Assembly: GCA_002699615.1 (NCBI GenBank)
Contig: PAAM01000019.1
Span: 108,479-155,106 of the forward strand
DNA: 46,628 nt
DNA from: Rhodobiaceae bacterium
GTDB taxonomy: Bacteria > Pseudomonadota > Alphaproteobacteria > Rhizobiales > TMED25
Reading direction: 5' to 3'
Position numbers and translations under genes: made by a program. The notes beneath the pieces are model-generated. The model was not told the DNA's origin. It searched no databases and saw nothing but the letters and a program-made list of their open reading frames with translations. Of this stretch, positions 1-8,492 are shown one piece after another (the stretch's first letter is position 1; every line of letters begins with the position of its first letter).

Positions 1-1028
1 GAGAATTTAGGGTCAGGCACTTTTACTGATAAAACACAAGTCATTCCCTCTCTTGCATCTTCACCAGTAATCTGAATTTTGTCCTTTTTTTGAATATTTA
101 CTTGCCCGGCGTAGTTATTAATTGTACGGGTTAGCCCTGCCCGAAAACCAGCGAGATGTGTACCTCCATCCCTTTGGGGAATATTGTTTGTAAAACATAA
201 TATATTTTCGTGGTAACTATCATTCCAACACAAAGAAATTTCAACCGACAGCCCCTCTTTTTCAAGCTTAAGATTTATTGGGTTATCAATCAACAGCTGC
301 TTAGATTTATCTAAATATCTAACAAATTCTTCTAATCCGCCCGTATAATTCATACTTACTGATTTATTATCAATGCCCCGATTATCAGATAAATTTATCT
401 CAACGCCTGAGTTCAAAAAAGCCAACTCTCTCAGTCTGTGTTCTAAAGTCTGAAAATTAAACTTAATATTTGTAAAAATCTTATCTGATGGATAAAAAGT
501 GATTTCTGTTCCAGTTATCCGCTCTTCGCAGGGCCCAATTTCCTTGAGTCCGTCCTTCGGAACGCCATCCAAGAAAGACATTTCATGAATGGTTTTGCTT
601 CGGTATATTTTTAGATCTAGTTTGGAAGATAAGGCATTAACCACAGACACCCCCACTCCATGAAGACCCCCTGAAACTTTGTATGAGTTTTGATCAAACT
701 TACCACCCGCATGGAGTTGAGTCATTATAACCTCTGCAGCTGAAATACCTTCTCCCTCATGTAAATCAGTTGGAATTCCTCTGCCGTTATCTTTCACTGT
801 TACGGAGCCATCAGGATTTAAAATTACGTCAACTTGATCACAATGGCCTGCCAATGCTTCATCAATAGAATTATCAACTACTTCATAAACCATATGATGT
901 AGACCCGACCCATCATCAGTATCTCCAATGTACATTCCTGGTCTTTTTCGAACAGCATCTAGTCCTTTGAGGACTTTTATCGATCCTGCATCATAGTCTT
1001 TTTGTTGCTCGAGATTTATATCGCTCAT
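1..1028 (-). CDS. gyrB: DNA gyrase subunit B (N-terminal 342 residues; cut by window edge)
   Basis: GyrB is the ATPase subunit of DNA gyrase, which introduces negative supercoils. Translating the minus strand from ATG at 1028 gives [20 protein letters not shown], then the GHKL ATPase landmarks: [22 protein letters not shown] (catalytic Glu and ATP/Mg Asn), DNGRGIPTD and [15 protein letters not shown]. It continues into the transducer domain and runs off the left edge, so the TOPRIM domain is not visible. It is the last visible gene of a minus-strand set hrcA-grpE-recF-gyrB, 72 bases after recF. That gap holds a perfect TATAAT on the minus strand (1060-1055), but I see no good -35 at normal spacing, so a private promoter is only possible. 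Identification is certain; the position beside grpE rather than dnaN is unusual. Confidence 0.97.
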   Translation of the reverse strand, partial: MSDINLEQQKDYDAGSIKVLKGLDAVRKRPGMYIGDTDDGSGLHHMVYEVVDNSIDEALAGHCDQVDVILNPDGSVTVKDNGRGIPTDLHEGEGISAAEVIMTQLHAGGKFDQNSYKVSGGLHGVGVSVVNALSSKLDLKIYRSKTIHEMSFLDGVPKDGLKEIGPCEERITGTEITFYPSDKIFTNIKFNFQTLEHRLRELAFLNSGVEINLSDNRGIDNKSVSMNYTGGLEEFVRYLDKSKQLLIDNPINLKLEKEGLSVEISLCWNDSYHENILCFTNNIPQRDGGTHLAGFRAGLTRTINNYAGQVNIQKKDKIQITGEDAREGMTCVLSVKVPDPKF

Positions 1029-1100
1029 GTATGATTTTGCACGCGTTTTTAATGATTATATTAGATAAAAAAAAACGTGATTCTGCAAGTTTTTAATCGA

Positions 1101-2267
1101 CTATGGAGTTCTATGAGATAGTTTTCCCTTGTTAATGTTAAAAATGTCTGTTTTATCCCAAATATAATCAAATAAATTCTCCGACGTACCAGTTAGCCAA
1201 GTCTGTGAGCCAATTTCCCCGATTTGTTCAAATAAATTTGAAACCCGATCGTTATCCATATGAGCAGTGATCTCATCAAGCAAAAGCACTGGTGATACTC
1301 CATTATTTATTTCTTGGTAAACTCTTGCTTCAGCCAATATAAGTGATACAAGGAGATTTTTCTGTTCACCTGTTGAGCAGTTCTCAGCATACATATTATT
1401 TTTATTGTAATAAAGTGTGAAATCAGTTCTGTGAGGCCCAACACTTGTTCTGTTTGACTCTCTATCTCTAACTCGAGATTGATAAAATAACTGTTGAAGC
1501 TCTGCCTCTATTTCGATCATTGATGACCGTTTGTTTATATTACCAAGTTCCTCGCGCATAATAATCTTCGCAGAAGGAAATAGATTATTTTTTACCTCAG
1601 CATCCATAATTTTATTTAATTGATTGATAGCGATATCCCTTGAAATTATTATGTTTACTGAAAGTTTAGATATTTGTTTTTCTAAATTATCAAGCCAACT
1701 TATTTTATTATCCGCATCCATTAGAACTTTGTTTCTTTGCATTATGAGCCGCTCATAGCTTTTAATATTTTCTTCATGACCCGGTTCAATTAAATGAACC
1801 AACTTATCAAAAAATTTTCGTCTATCTGTTCTTTGCCCAATGAAAAGTCCGTCCATTTGGGGTGTTAGCCAAATAATTCCGATGCATTCACTAAATTGCC
1901 GAGGGCTCTTTAGAAATTTCCCGTCAATCCGGCACTGCCTAGCCTTGCCATCAATAATCTGGGGACTTCCAATACCAGTGCCTAATTTTGTGACACCATT
2001 AGATGATTTTACCTCCATAAATATAGACCATCCCCCATTCCCATTTATATTTGACTGCTCTGATAGCTGGGCACTCCTCAATCCCTTTCCAGATGCAAAC
2101 ATTGATATCGCTTCAATAATGTTTGTTTTTCCTGAACCATTTTTACCTACAAGGGCAATAAATTTTTTATCAGTAATTATCGATGTAAAGCTATGGTTTC
2201 GAAAATCAGTTAATTTCAACTTGGAAATATTTACAGAATTTGGAGCAATTTTTTTTATTTTATCCAT
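1101..2267 (-). CDS. recF: DNA replication/repair protein RecF
   Basis: RecF is an SMC-like ATPase that loads RecA at single-strand gaps with RecO and RecR. The 388-residue product has Walker A GKNGSGKT at residues 41-48, just after the typical LTDFRNH start of the family, an ABC-type signature STGEQKNLL at about 298-306, and Walker B PVLLLDEI at about 326-333 followed by a D-loop-like AHMDNDR. Length is normal for RecF (about 360-390). It lies 35 bases after grpE and 72 before gyrB, co-directional with both. In most bacteria recF follows dnaN; here dnaN is about 44 kb away on the other strand. The start is an ATG with a slightly longer N-terminus than usual. Confidence 0.95.
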   Translation of the reverse strand: MDKIKKIAPNSVNISKLKLTDFRNHSFTSIITDKKFIALVGKNGSGKTNIIEAISMFASGKGLRSAQLSEQSNINGNGGWSIFMEVKSSNGVTKLGTGIGSPQIIDGKARQCRIDGKFLKSPRQFSECIGIIWLTPQMDGLFIGQRTDRRKFFDKLVHLIEPGHEENIKSYERLIMQRNKVLMDADNKISWLDNLEKQISKLSVNIIISRDIAINQLNKIMDAEVKNNLFPSAKIIMREELGNINKRSSMIEIEAELQQLFYQSRVRDRESNRTSVGPHRTDFTLYYNKNNMYAENCSTGEQKNLLVSLILAEARVYQEINNGVSPVLLLDEITAHMDNDRVSNLFEQIGEIGSQTWLTGTSENLFDYIWDKTDIFNINKGKLSHRTP

Positions 2268-2302
2268 AAATGATATTTATAAACCAGATTTGGTAATTTA
2301 AC

Positions 2303-2899
2303 TTATTTACTTGACTTACTAACGCCGACTCTTGCTGGACGGAGAATTCGATCATTTATACGATAACCTGGCTCCACTAAATGAACGATTATTCCAGTTT
2401 CTTTTTTAGAATCTGGCACTTCAAACATTGCTTCATGCATTGTCGGATCAAATTTCTCGCCTGTAGGATCGAACCTCTCAATTCCATTTCTTTCAAATAT
2501 TTGAGTGAGCGACCTCATTGTTAATTCTATACCTTCATAGAGAGTCTTAGTAGCCTCGTTGCCATCAAGGTTGATATCTTTGATACTTTCTATCGCTCTT
2601 TCTAAATCATCTGCAACAGTAACAATATCTCTTGCAAATTTTGTTGTTGAATATTTGATGGCATCTTCTTTCTCTTTAAGACCTCTTTTACGTGAGTTCT
2701 CCATTTCTGCTGCCATCCTTAAAATTCGATCATTCGCCTCATCTAACTTTACCTTCAAATTTATATCGTCCTTAATATCTTCAATTGGGGACTCGTCGTC
2801 TTCAAGATCTATCAAGTCCTCCGGCATAGTCTCCTCCTCGAGCCTTTGGCTCTCCCCTTGTGCTTCTGATTTCTTTTTTTTATCTCTCGTATCGTTCAT
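2303..2899 (-). CDS. grpE: GrpE, nucleotide exchange factor of DnaK
   Basis: GrpE releases ADP from the Hsp70 chaperone DnaK. The 198-residue product has a charged, acidic N-terminal segment (about residues 1-45), a long helical region rich in E, K and R that would form the dimer coiled coil, and the C-terminal beta domain with FDPTMHEAMFEVPD and GYRINDRILRPARVGVSK, the family signature. It follows hrcA by 71 bases and precedes recF by 35. An AAGG ribosome-binding site lies about 11 bases before the ATG. The hrcA-grpE pair is common in alphaproteobacteria; recF-gyrB following it is not. Confidence 0.96.
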   Translation of the reverse strand: MNDTRDKKKKSEAQGESQRLEEETMPEDLIDLEDDESPIEDIKDDINLKVKLDEANDRILRMAAEMENSRKRGLKEKEDAIKYSTTKFARDIVTVADDLERAIESIKDINLDGNEATKTLYEGIELTMRSLTQIFERNGIERFDPTGEKFDPTMHEAMFEVPDSKKETGIIVHLVEPGYRINDRILRPARVGVSKSSK

Positions 2900-2970
2900 T
2901 AGTTTGCTAACCTTCTGTTTAACTTAAATTCAAAATAACCACCCGGAATAGTATATCCAATATCACACAT

Positions 2971-4032
2971 TTAACCTAAAATTTTCTTCATAAGCTCTGC
3001 TGTATAATTCACCATTGGTATTATTTTCCCATAGTTCATTCTCGTTGGCCCAATCACGCCGAGAACACCTATAACCTGTTTTTTTTCATTTTTATATGGT
3101 GTTACTATCATAGAGGAGCCTGATAATGAAAATAATTTATTTTCAGAGCCAATAAAAATTCTTACACCTTCGGCTTTTTCCGCCATTCCAAGTAATTCCA
3201 TTATTTCTTGTTTGTTTTCTAAATCTTGAAATAAATGTCTCACTTTTTCAAGATCATCATTTGCTTCAATGTAAGAAATTAACTTGGATGCACCTTTAAC
3301 TATTAAGATTTTATCGTCTTTTTTATAATTTGAATTACTCCAGGTTGCGAGACCTTGTGTTAATAAATCAGCGGTTTCCTTATCCAGCTCGCTTTTTTTA
3401 TGCATAAAGTCAGACTCAATTCTCTTGATGGCTTCATTCAGCGTTAAGCCCCTCATGTGGTGATTAAGATAGTTACTCGCGGATGCTAAGCTCGAAGCTG
3501 TAAGGCCCTCTGAATTATTTATAATCCTATTTTCAACCTTACCGTCTTCGTCTACGAGAATAACAAGAATTCTTGTTTTATCTAAAGACACAAATTCAAT
3601 ATGCTTGACGTATTTTATATCTTTATTTACTGATACGACGCCCGTGCAATTTGTCAGACCGGACAGCATTTCACTGGCCTTACTTAGGGCATCCTCTAAT
3701 GTCATATTACTTGTCATCGCTTGCTCTTTCATTGCCGCTTGATCTGTGTCGGTTAAATTGCCAATCTCCAGCATTGCATCGACGAATAATCTAAGGCCAC
3801 CTTCTGTTGGTATCCTTCCTGAACTTGTATGAGGAGAATATATTAGACCTAGAGACTCCAAATCGTGCATGACATTTCTAATTGAAGCGGCGGATAAATT
3901 TATTTTATCCATTTGTGATATCGTCCTCGATCCGATTGGAGATCCCTTATCCAAATATTCCTCAACTATTCTTTTGAAGATTTCCCGTGACCTATCATCA
4001 AGCTGTAATAAATTTGAATTTTTACTAATCAT
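2971..4032 (-). CDS. hrcA: Heat-inducible transcription repressor HrcA
   Basis: HrcA represses chaperone operons by binding CIRCE operators and is kept active by GroEL. The 353-residue product has the winged-helix N-terminus (LDDRSREIFKRIVEEYLDKG, then GSRTISQM and SAASIRNVMHDLE at about 48-60), followed by SGRIPTEGGLRLFVDAML and a long GAF-like regulatory domain ending in GVLGVIGPTRMNYGKIIPMV, all typical. It is the first gene of the minus-strand set and is divergent from rph across 86 bases. I found no CIRCE repeat (TTAGCACTC with GAGTGCTAA) in that spacer, so autoregulation by CIRCE is not supported here; its target would be elsewhere, probably groESL. Confidence 0.95.
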   Translation of the reverse strand: MISKNSNLLQLDDRSREIFKRIVEEYLDKGSPIGSRTISQMDKINLSAASIRNVMHDLESLGLIYSPHTSSGRIPTEGGLRLFVDAMLEIGNLTDTDQAAMKEQAMTSNMTLEDALSKASEMLSGLTNCTGVVSVNKDIKYVKHIEFVSLDKTRILVILVDEDGKVENRIINNSEGLTASSLASASNYLNHHMRGLTLNEAIKRIESDFMHKKSELDKETADLLTQGLATWSNSNYKKDDKILIVKGASKLISYIEANDDLEKVRHLFQDLENKQEIMELLGMAEKAEGVRIFIGSENKLFSLSGSSMIVTPYKNEKKQVIGVLGVIGPTRMNYGKIIPMVNYTAELMKKILG

Positions 4033-4118
4033 TTTTGTTGTTATTCGTTTTATATTTTAATTCTTTATTTTTATACCTTATATTAATAAGAAAAATAACC
4101 TAAAATCAAGAGACATAC

Positions 4119-4829
4119 ATGAGAATAAATAATAGGAAAATAACGGCAATTCGCCCAATAAAAATAACACCAAATATAATAGACAATGCCGATGGCTCTT
4201 GTATGATTGAAATCGGCAAGACGCGTGTTATATGTACAGCTTCAATTGAAAACAGAGTTCCATTCTGGCTTAAAAATACGGGAAAGGGTTGGATCACAGC
4301 AGAATATGGTATGCTACCCAGATCAACAAATCAGAGAATGTCGAGGGAAGCAAAATCTGGCAAACAAACAGGGCGTACCCAAGAAATCCAAAGACTGATT
4401 GGCAGGAGCATTAGAGCTTGCGTTGATTTAGAGAAAATTCCTGAAAAGCAAATTGTGATAGATTGTGATGTTATTGAGGCTGATGGGGGCACAAGAACGG
4501 CGTCCATAACAGGTGCCTGGTTAGCACTAAAATTTTGTGTAGAAGGAATGATGAAGCAAGGGCTCATAAATAAAAGTCCTATAAAGAGTCAAATTGCTGC
4601 TATATCATGCGGTATTTTAAATGGCCAAGTACTCATTGATTTAGATTATGAAGAAGATTCAGCAGCTGAAGTTGACGCAAATTTTGTTTTCACAAGTGAT
4701 TTTGAACTGATTGAAGTTCAATCTACGGGAGAGGAAAGAACTTTTAAAGTCGATGACTTGAATAAAATGTTAGATTTGGTAAAAGAAAATTCTCATAAAG
4801 TTTTTGAAGCTCAAAAAAAAGCGATCTAA
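4119..4829 (+). CDS. rph: Ribonuclease PH
   Basis: RNase PH is a phosphate-dependent 3'-5' exoribonuclease that trims tRNA 3' ends. The 236-residue protein has the usual length and order of family blocks: SCMIEIGKTRVICTASIE near the N-terminus, GRTQEIQRLIGRSIRA at 85-100 (the Arg of GRTQE is the phosphate-binding residue in the family) and the DCDVIEADGGTRTASI block at about 115-130. It starts the long plus-strand gene run and is divergent from hrcA, an arrangement frequent in alphaproteobacteria. Five bases separate it from rdgB, so the two are likely co-transcribed. Confidence 0.96.
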   Translation: MRINNRKITAIRPIKITPNIIDNADGSCMIEIGKTRVICTASIENRVPFWLKNTGKGWITAEYGMLPRSTNQRMSREAKSGKQTGRTQEIQRLIGRSIRACVDLEKIPEKQIVIDCDVIEADGGTRTASITGAWLALKFCVEGMMKQGLINKSPIKSQIAAISCGILNGQVLIDLDYEEDSAAEVDANFVFTSDFELIEVQSTGEERTFKVDDLNKMLDLVKENSHKVFEAQKKAI

Positions 4830-4834
4830 TAAAT

Positions 4835-5470
4835 ATGTTTAATCTTAATCAACATAAACTACTAATTGCCAGTCACAATGAGGGTAAGATAAATGAATTT
4901 CGTGAACTCCTAAAGCTTCTAATGATTGATATATCATCTTCTAAGGAATTAAAACTTCCTGAGCCTATAGAAGATGGGAATACATTCGAGGAGAATGCTC
5001 TTATTAAGGCAAAATCTGCTTCCAATTTATCAAATTTAATTTCTTTGTCTGATGACTCGGGTATTGAAATTGACGCATTAAATGGGCAGCCAGGTATATA
5101 CTCTGCAAGATGGGCGGGGCCTAACCGAGACTTTAACCTTGCAATGCGTGAAGTTATAAAATTGCTCGATGATAAAAAAGTTCCAGTTTCTGACAGAACA
5201 GCAAGATTTGTATGCGCGCTATGTCTTTTCTATCCAAGTGGAGAATATCATTTCTTTGTTGGAAAAGTAGAGGGTTTAGTGGTTTGGCCACCGCGAGGAA
5301 AATATGGTTTTGGTTATGACGCAATATTTAAACCGCTTAATATGAATAAAACATTTGGAGAAATAACATCTGATGAGAAACATTCCTGGGCGCCTTCGAA
5401 GGTGGGTTTATCACACAGGGCAAAGGCGTTTGCAAAATTAGTGAGTTATTTATCTCAAAGAAAAAAGTAA
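4835..5470 (+). CDS. rdgB: RdgB/HAM1 non-canonical purine NTP pyrophosphatase
   Basis: This enzyme hydrolyses dITP, XTP and related deaminated purine nucleotides to monophosphates, keeping them out of DNA and RNA. In the 211-residue product I see the substrate/phosphate motif SHNEGK (13-18), the acidic LSDDSGIEIDALNGQPGIYS block (about 71-90) with metal-binding Asp residues, and FGYDAIF followed by a SHRAKAF end, all typical of Ham1/RdgB. The start ATG is five bases after the rph stop. rph-rdgB-hemW-rsmI is a common alphaproteobacterial order. Confidence 0.95.
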   Translation: MFNLNQHKLLIASHNEGKINEFRELLKLLMIDISSSKELKLPEPIEDGNTFEENALIKAKSASNLSNLISLSDDSGIEIDALNGQPGIYSARWAGPNRDFNLAMREVIKLLDDKKVPVSDRTARFVCALCLFYPSGEYHFFVGKVEGLVVWPPRGKYGFGYDAIFKPLNMNKTFGEITSDEKHSWAPSKVGLSHRAKAFAKLVSYLSQRKK

Positions 5471-5473
5471 CTT

Positions 5474-6619
5474 ATGTCCCGCACAAGTATTTATATCCAC
5501 TGGCCTTATTGTCTATCGAAATGTCCCTATTGTGATTTTAATAGCCATGTTGCACATAAAAAAATTGATCAAGAAGACTTCTTAGAGCTTATAAATAAAG
5601 AGATAAACTATCACAAAGATTATCTAAATGACAAAAAAATATCATCTATTTTTTTTGGTGGAGGAACGCCATCCTTGATGGATCCTTATGTTGTGGAGCG
5701 AATTTTAATGCATCTATCCAGCCAATCTAAAATTACGAGAAATACAGAAATAACCATCGAAGCAAATCCGACGAGCGTAGAGTTAAAAAAATTCAGGGAG
5801 TACTCAAAGATTGGTATAAATAGAATATCAATTGGCGTTCAGTCATTAAATAACGATGATTTAAAGAAACTTGGCAGGACTCATACAGCTGAACTGGCAA
5901 TTGAAGCTGTAGGTATTGCTCAAAGTTATTTTAAATCGGTTTCAATAGACTTAATCTATGCTCGACCTGGCCAGAGTGAAAAATCGTGGCAGTTAGAGTT
6001 AGAAAAAGCACTTTCTCTTCAAACACAGCACTTATCCCTTTATCAGCTAACTATTGAGCCAAAAACTTTATATGAAAAGTTATATAATTTGGGGAAAATT
6101 GAATTACCAAGTGAGCAACTCTCAAACAAGCTATATCAACTTACTGAAGAGATTTGTGGTAGATTCTTTCTAAAAAAGTATGAAATATCAAATTTTTCAA
6201 AAAAAGGATTTGAGTGCAAGCATAATTTGAATTACTGGAATTGTGGTGAATGGATCGGCATTGGTCCAGGCGCTCACTCTAGAGTAAAAGCAGGAAATAA
6301 AAGGAGAAGGTCTTTAATTAACGAGTATGATCCAAATAATTGGGGTGAAAAGATAAGAAATTATGGATATTCTTTTATTGAAGACATTGTCTTGACTGAT
6401 GAACAGAACCAAGACGAATATATTGTGATGTCAATGCGAACAAAGAATGGTTTAAACCTCAGTAAATTCCAAAACTTAGGTGGAAAATTGAATAGGGATA
6501 ACATTAATTCACTTATAACCGAGGGCTATTTGATAACCGATAAAGCAGAGAAAAATATAAAAATTACAAAAAAAGGCTCGCTAGTTTGCGATAGTATTAT
6601 AAAAAATATACTGAATTGA
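5474..6619 (+). CDS. hemW: HemW, radical SAM heme chaperone
   Basis: HemW is a radical SAM protein that binds heme and delivers it to respiratory proteins; it is often misnamed coproporphyrinogen III oxidase. The 381-residue sequence has the CxxxCxxC iron-sulfur motif as C13, C17 and C20 in HWPYCLSKCPYCDFNSH, the GGGTPS SAM-binding motif at about 62-67 and IGVQSLN further on. It has the C-terminal HemW domain but no long N-terminal extension as in oxygen-independent HemN, which supports HemW. The gene starts three bases after rdgB. Its TGA overlaps a possible TTG start of rsmI. Confidence 0.93.
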   Translation: MSRTSIYIHWPYCLSKCPYCDFNSHVAHKKIDQEDFLELINKEINYHKDYLNDKKISSIFFGGGTPSLMDPYVVERILMHLSSQSKITRNTEITIEANPTSVELKKFREYSKIGINRISIGVQSLNNDDLKKLGRTHTAELAIEAVGIAQSYFKSVSIDLIYARPGQSEKSWQLELEKALSLQTQHLSLYQLTIEPKTLYEKLYNLGKIELPSEQLSNKLYQLTEEICGRFFLKKYEISNFSKKGFECKHNLNYWNCGEWIGIGPGAHSRVKAGNKRRRSLINEYDPNNWGEKIRNYGYSFIEDIVLTDEQNQDEYIVMSMRTKNGLNLSKFQNLGGKLNRDNINSLITEGYLITDKAEKNIKITKKGSLVCDSIIKNILN

Positions 6620-6639
6620 GGATAAATAAAAAACTAAAA

Positions 6640-7479
6640 ATGGAAATTAGCCCAGGATTATATATTGTTGCCACACCTATTGGAAATCTTGAAGACCTAT
6701 CTTACCGTGCAGTGAGAACATTAAATTCTGTAGATATGATTTATTGCGAAGACACACGTGTATCGAAGAAACTTCTCAAGCATTATCAAATCAAAAAGCA
6801 GCTATTTATTTATAACGATTTCAGCAGTGAAATATCGCGAAACGAAATCTTAGATCAACTTATTGATAATAAGGCAATCGCATTAATTTCCGATGCGGGA
6901 ACACCCTTAATATCAGACCCAGGGTATAAATTAGTTAACTTGTGTAGGCAAAGAAAAATACCCACATACACAATTCCTGGACCGTCAGCGTTAACATCAG
7001 CGATCGTATTATCAGGACTGCCAACAGATAAAATTTATTTTTTAGGGTTCTTACCGAGAACCATTTCAAAACGAAAGCAGGAGCTAAAAAAAATTGAAAT
7101 TCTGAATGCTACAATTGTCATTTTTGAGAGCGCGAAGAAAATCCATAAAACCCTAAAAGAGATACAAAATTATTATGGCGATATTGAAATTGTAATAACT
7201 CGAGAAATGACAAAAATATTTGAAGAGACTATAACGAATAAAATTAGCAGTATTTTGGAAGAAATAAATGAGAAACCAATGAAAGGCGAAATAGTAATCC
7301 TATTTAATACCTCAAAAATAAATGCTGATAGTCTTGATTTTGCGGAAGTAGAAAATGACATAAAAAAACTGATAAAAGATTTGCCTGTAAAACAAATTAC
7401 AAATATGATTCATTTGAAATATAACCTTCCAAAAAAAATGGTATATGATCTATGTCTAAAATCAAAAAAAACTAAATAG
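6640..7479 (+). CDS. rsmI: 16S rRNA (cytidine1402-2'-O)-methyltransferase RsmI
   Basis: RsmI methylates the ribose of C1402 in the ribosomal decoding centre using SAM. The N-terminus PGLYIVATPIGNLEDLSYRA and the motifs CEDTRVSKKLL, ISDAGTPLISDPGYKL and TIPGPSALTSAIVLSGLP are the tetrapyrrole-methylase fold signature of RsmI. I prefer ATG 6640 because it places the first residues (MEISPGLYIV) as in relatives. An in-frame TTG at 6616 would overlap the hemW stop by four bases and add eight residues; a GAGGA at 6618-6622 is poorly placed for either start. In many proteobacteria a yraN gene follows; here gshB follows directly after 41 bases. Confidence 0.94.
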   Translation: MEISPGLYIVATPIGNLEDLSYRAVRTLNSVDMIYCEDTRVSKKLLKHYQIKKQLFIYNDFSSEISRNEILDQLIDNKAIALISDAGTPLISDPGYKLVNLCRQRKIPTYTIPGPSALTSAIVLSGLPTDKIYFLGFLPRTISKRKQELKKIEILNATIVIFESAKKIHKTLKEIQNYYGDIEIVITREMTKIFEETITNKISSILEEINEKPMKGEIVILFNTSKINADSLDFAEVENDIKKLIKDLPVKQITNMIHLKYNLPKKMVYDLCLKSKKTK

Positions 7480-7494
7480 TATTTTTGATTTTTT
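7458..7494 (+). terminator. Weak AT-rich hairpin at the end of rsmI
   Basis: An 11-bp inverted repeat (7458-7468 with 7482-7492) encloses the rsmI stop codon and runs into six Ts (7489-7494). The stem contains a single G-C pair, so its stability is low. It could be a weak intrinsic terminator or simply the result of A- and T-rich sequence. Confidence 0.3.
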
Positions 7495-7520
7495 AAATAA
7501 TAACTTTAAAAAAATATAAT

Positions 7521-8459
7521 ATGAAAATCATAGTACAAATGGACCCTATAGAAACGCTAAACCTCGCAGGTGATAGTACTTTTGCACTTCTTTTGGAAGC
7601 CCAGGAGAGGGGCTATGAATTAGATATTTATACCCCAAATATGCTAACCCTGCGTGATGGATTATTAACCACTGAAGCCCAGCAAATAAATGTCTTTGAT
7701 AAGCCCGACAGGCTAGAAAAAATAAATCAGACGCGATCTGTGATGCTTGATAAGTACGATATTATATTAATGAGGCAAGATCCTCCTTTCGATATGGGCT
7801 ATATCACAGCGACCCATCTTTTAGAAACTATACAACACAAGACACTTATTCTAAATAATCCATTTTATGTTCGAAACTGCCCAGAAAAAATTTTTGTAAA
7901 TAAGTATTTAGATTTTATGCCTCCTACACTAATCACTCGAAATGTAGCTGAGGTGATTAAATTTAGAAATAAACATGATCAAATAATAATTAAACCTCTA
8001 TACGGTAACGGTGGAGCTAATGTTTTTTACTCTGATGGAACTGATAGGAACTTCGGATCAATAATTGAAAATTTTTTAGAATGGAGTAAGGAACCTTTTA
8101 TAATTCAAAAGTTTATTCCAAAAGTTAAAGATGGTGATAAGAGGATAATTCTTATTGATGGAGAGATTGCGGGAGCGATAAACAGACTTCCACAAGAAGG
8201 TGAGATCAGATCCAATATGCATGTTGGAGGCCAAGCCATTAAAACCAAAATTACGAAGCAAGACATTAAAATTTGTGATGCTATTTCAGGAGACTTGAAG
8301 AATTTTGGCTTATTTTTTGTTGGGATAGATATAATTGATAATTTCATAACTGAAATCAATGTGACCTCTCCAACAGGCATAAGAGAGATACTCGAATTGA
8401 GTGGTATTAATGTTGCAAAAATATTTTGGGATCAGGCTGAAAAAAAAGTAAGCAAGTAG
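7521..8459 (+). CDS. gshB: Glutathione synthetase
   Basis: GshB joins gamma-glutamylcysteine and glycine using ATP, the last step of glutathione synthesis. The 312-residue protein begins MKIIVQMDPIETLNLAGDST, matching the family opening in which the pre-ATP-grasp domain recognises substrate. It contains the ATP-grasp elements IIKPLYGNGGANVFY (about 155-170) and KDGDKRIILIDGEIAGAINR, and ends with ITEINVTSPTGIREI, the metal-binding strand. Length is normal. It lies between rsmI and the acyltransferase gene. The gshA partner is not in the window. Confidence 0.95.
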   Translation: MKIIVQMDPIETLNLAGDSTFALLLEAQERGYELDIYTPNMLTLRDGLLTTEAQQINVFDKPDRLEKINQTRSVMLDKYDIILMRQDPPFDMGYITATHLLETIQHKTLILNNPFYVRNCPEKIFVNKYLDFMPPTLITRNVAEVIKFRNKHDQIIIKPLYGNGGANVFYSDGTDRNFGSIIENFLEWSKEPFIIQKFIPKVKDGDKRIILIDGEIAGAINRLPQEGEIRSNMHVGGQAIKTKITKQDIKICDAISGDLKNFGLFFVGIDIIDNFITEINVTSPTGIREILELSGINVAKIFWDQAEKKVSK

Positions 8460-8492
8460 TAATAAGAATAATGAAATTTTGAATACACTCAG

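Noticed and set aside
1840-2301. Open reading frame on the plus strand opposite recF
   Set aside because: It lies antisense to the well-supported recF gene and its translation matches no family I recognise; it is a shadow frame.
7515-7520. TATAAT immediately before the gshB start codon
   Set aside because: It touches the ATG, so transcription would start inside the gene, and no -35 lies at proper distance.
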